A DNA stretch of 13,565 nt from contig CAJJNV010000032.1 of assembly GCA_905193225.1 (NCBI GenBank), positions 1-13,565 of the forward strand. Direction: 5' to 3'. The notes beneath the pieces are model-generated. The model was not told the DNA's origin. It was given only the letters and a program-made list of their open reading frames with translations, and made no database searches. Position numbers and translations under genes: made by a program. Each line of letters starts with the position of its first letter. Within the stretch, counting starts at the first letter, position 1. The DNA comes from an uncultured Oscillospiraceae bacterium. Lineage in GTDB: Bacteria > Bacillota > Clostridia > Oscillospirales > Acutalibacteraceae. Shown here piece by piece: positions 13,439 to 13,565 of the stretch.

Positions 13439-13470
13439 GGTTGACCCTTGACATAAAGTCAGGTTTAACC
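13439..13470. promoter_or_regulatory. 32-bp imperfect dyad, candidate MerR-family operator/promoter
   Basis: The left arm GGTTGACCCTTGAC (13439-13452) and the reverse complement of the right arm, GGTTAAACCTGACT (13457-13470), match with one slip near the centre. The form TTGACC, a dyad, then GGTTTA reads like MerR/AdhR-family sites, where the dyad fills a long spacer between -35 and -10. On the plus strand TTGACC (13441-13446) followed by 19 nt gives only TAACCC as -10, which is poor. The likely reader is the adjacent MerR-type protein, possibly by autoregulation. Confidence 0.5.
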
Positions 13471-13490
13471 CGTGGAATGATTGTAACACA

Positions 13491-13560
13491 AAGCCTCGGC
13501 AAAGTCAACGAAGTCACAACCTCCGGCAAAGCCGGAGGCTTGAATAAGCCCTAGAAGGGC
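13491..13560. repeat. Paired GC-rich hairpins at the right edge, possible palindromic repeat or mobile-element end
   Basis: CCTCCGGC/GCCGGAGG (13520-13538) is an 8-bp perfect stem with an AAA loop. GCCCT/AGGGC (13548-13560) is a second stem with an AGA loop, followed by ATTTT. AAGCCTCGGC (13491-13500) could alternatively pair with GCCGGAGGCTT (13531-13541) with one bulge. Double hairpins separated by a short AT-rich spacer occur at REP-like elements and at IS200/IS605 ends, but no transposase is in view. It could equally be the terminator of a gene to the right or an intergenic repeat. Confidence 0.45.
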
Positions 13561-13565
13561 ATTTT

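Overview
The window looks like a chromosomal segment of a Bacillota bacterium of class Clostridia, probably a gut Oscillospirales/Ruminococcaceae-type organism. The grounds are strong GGAGG-type ribosome binding sites, near-consensus sigma-A promoters, hairpin-plus-T terminators, several GTG/TTG starts, lipoprotein signal peptides, and Gram-positive gene sets (yloU-fakA, pgcA, a ComEC-like lipoprotein with DUF3006). The family-level placement is an inference. No rRNA, tRNA, CRISPR array, transposase or phage gene is visible. All genes are on the minus strand except pgcA.

Layout, left to right. (1) 1-479: 5' part of a secreted protein of unknown function, cut by the left edge, driven by a perfect consensus promoter (639-667) through an A-rich leader of about 150 nt. 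(2) 747-2506: a two-gene unit, a small membrane protein and then metK, with an 8-nt gene overlap, a strong promoter at 2478-2506 and a structured leader of about 110 nt. (3) 2514-4387: the divergently transcribed phosphosugar mutase pgcA and its terminator. (4) 4467-5905: a lipoprotein with a ComEC-type metallo-beta-lactamase domain and a C-terminal Cys-rich zinc-binding-like module, followed by a DUF3006 protein. (5) 6023-10783: an apparent operon yloU (Asp23/Gls24) - fakA-like - P-type ATPase, closed by a terminator at 5926-5956. (6) 10839-11023: a degenerate 13-bp-periodic repeat tract. (7) 11014-12817: an orphan family-5 ABC substrate-binding lipoprotein with its own promoter. (8) 12856-13470: a MerR/AdhR-like regulator with terminator and an upstream dyad. 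(9) 13491-13560: paired GC-rich hairpins at the right edge.

The most unusual content is the yloU-fakA-ATPase operon. The ATPase keeps its phosphorylated Asp but is altered in several otherwise near-invariant motifs: TGES became TGVT, DKTGT became DKTGI, GDGVND became SDGVSD, PEGLP became PEGLN, and the M6 Asp became Ser. The neighbouring FakA-like protein keeps its ATP-binding DAK domain but lacks the Cys and two His of the middle domain. Two normally conserved enzymes, four bases apart in one transcript, both depart from canonical active sites. This is the best candidate in the window for an undescribed or repurposed system.
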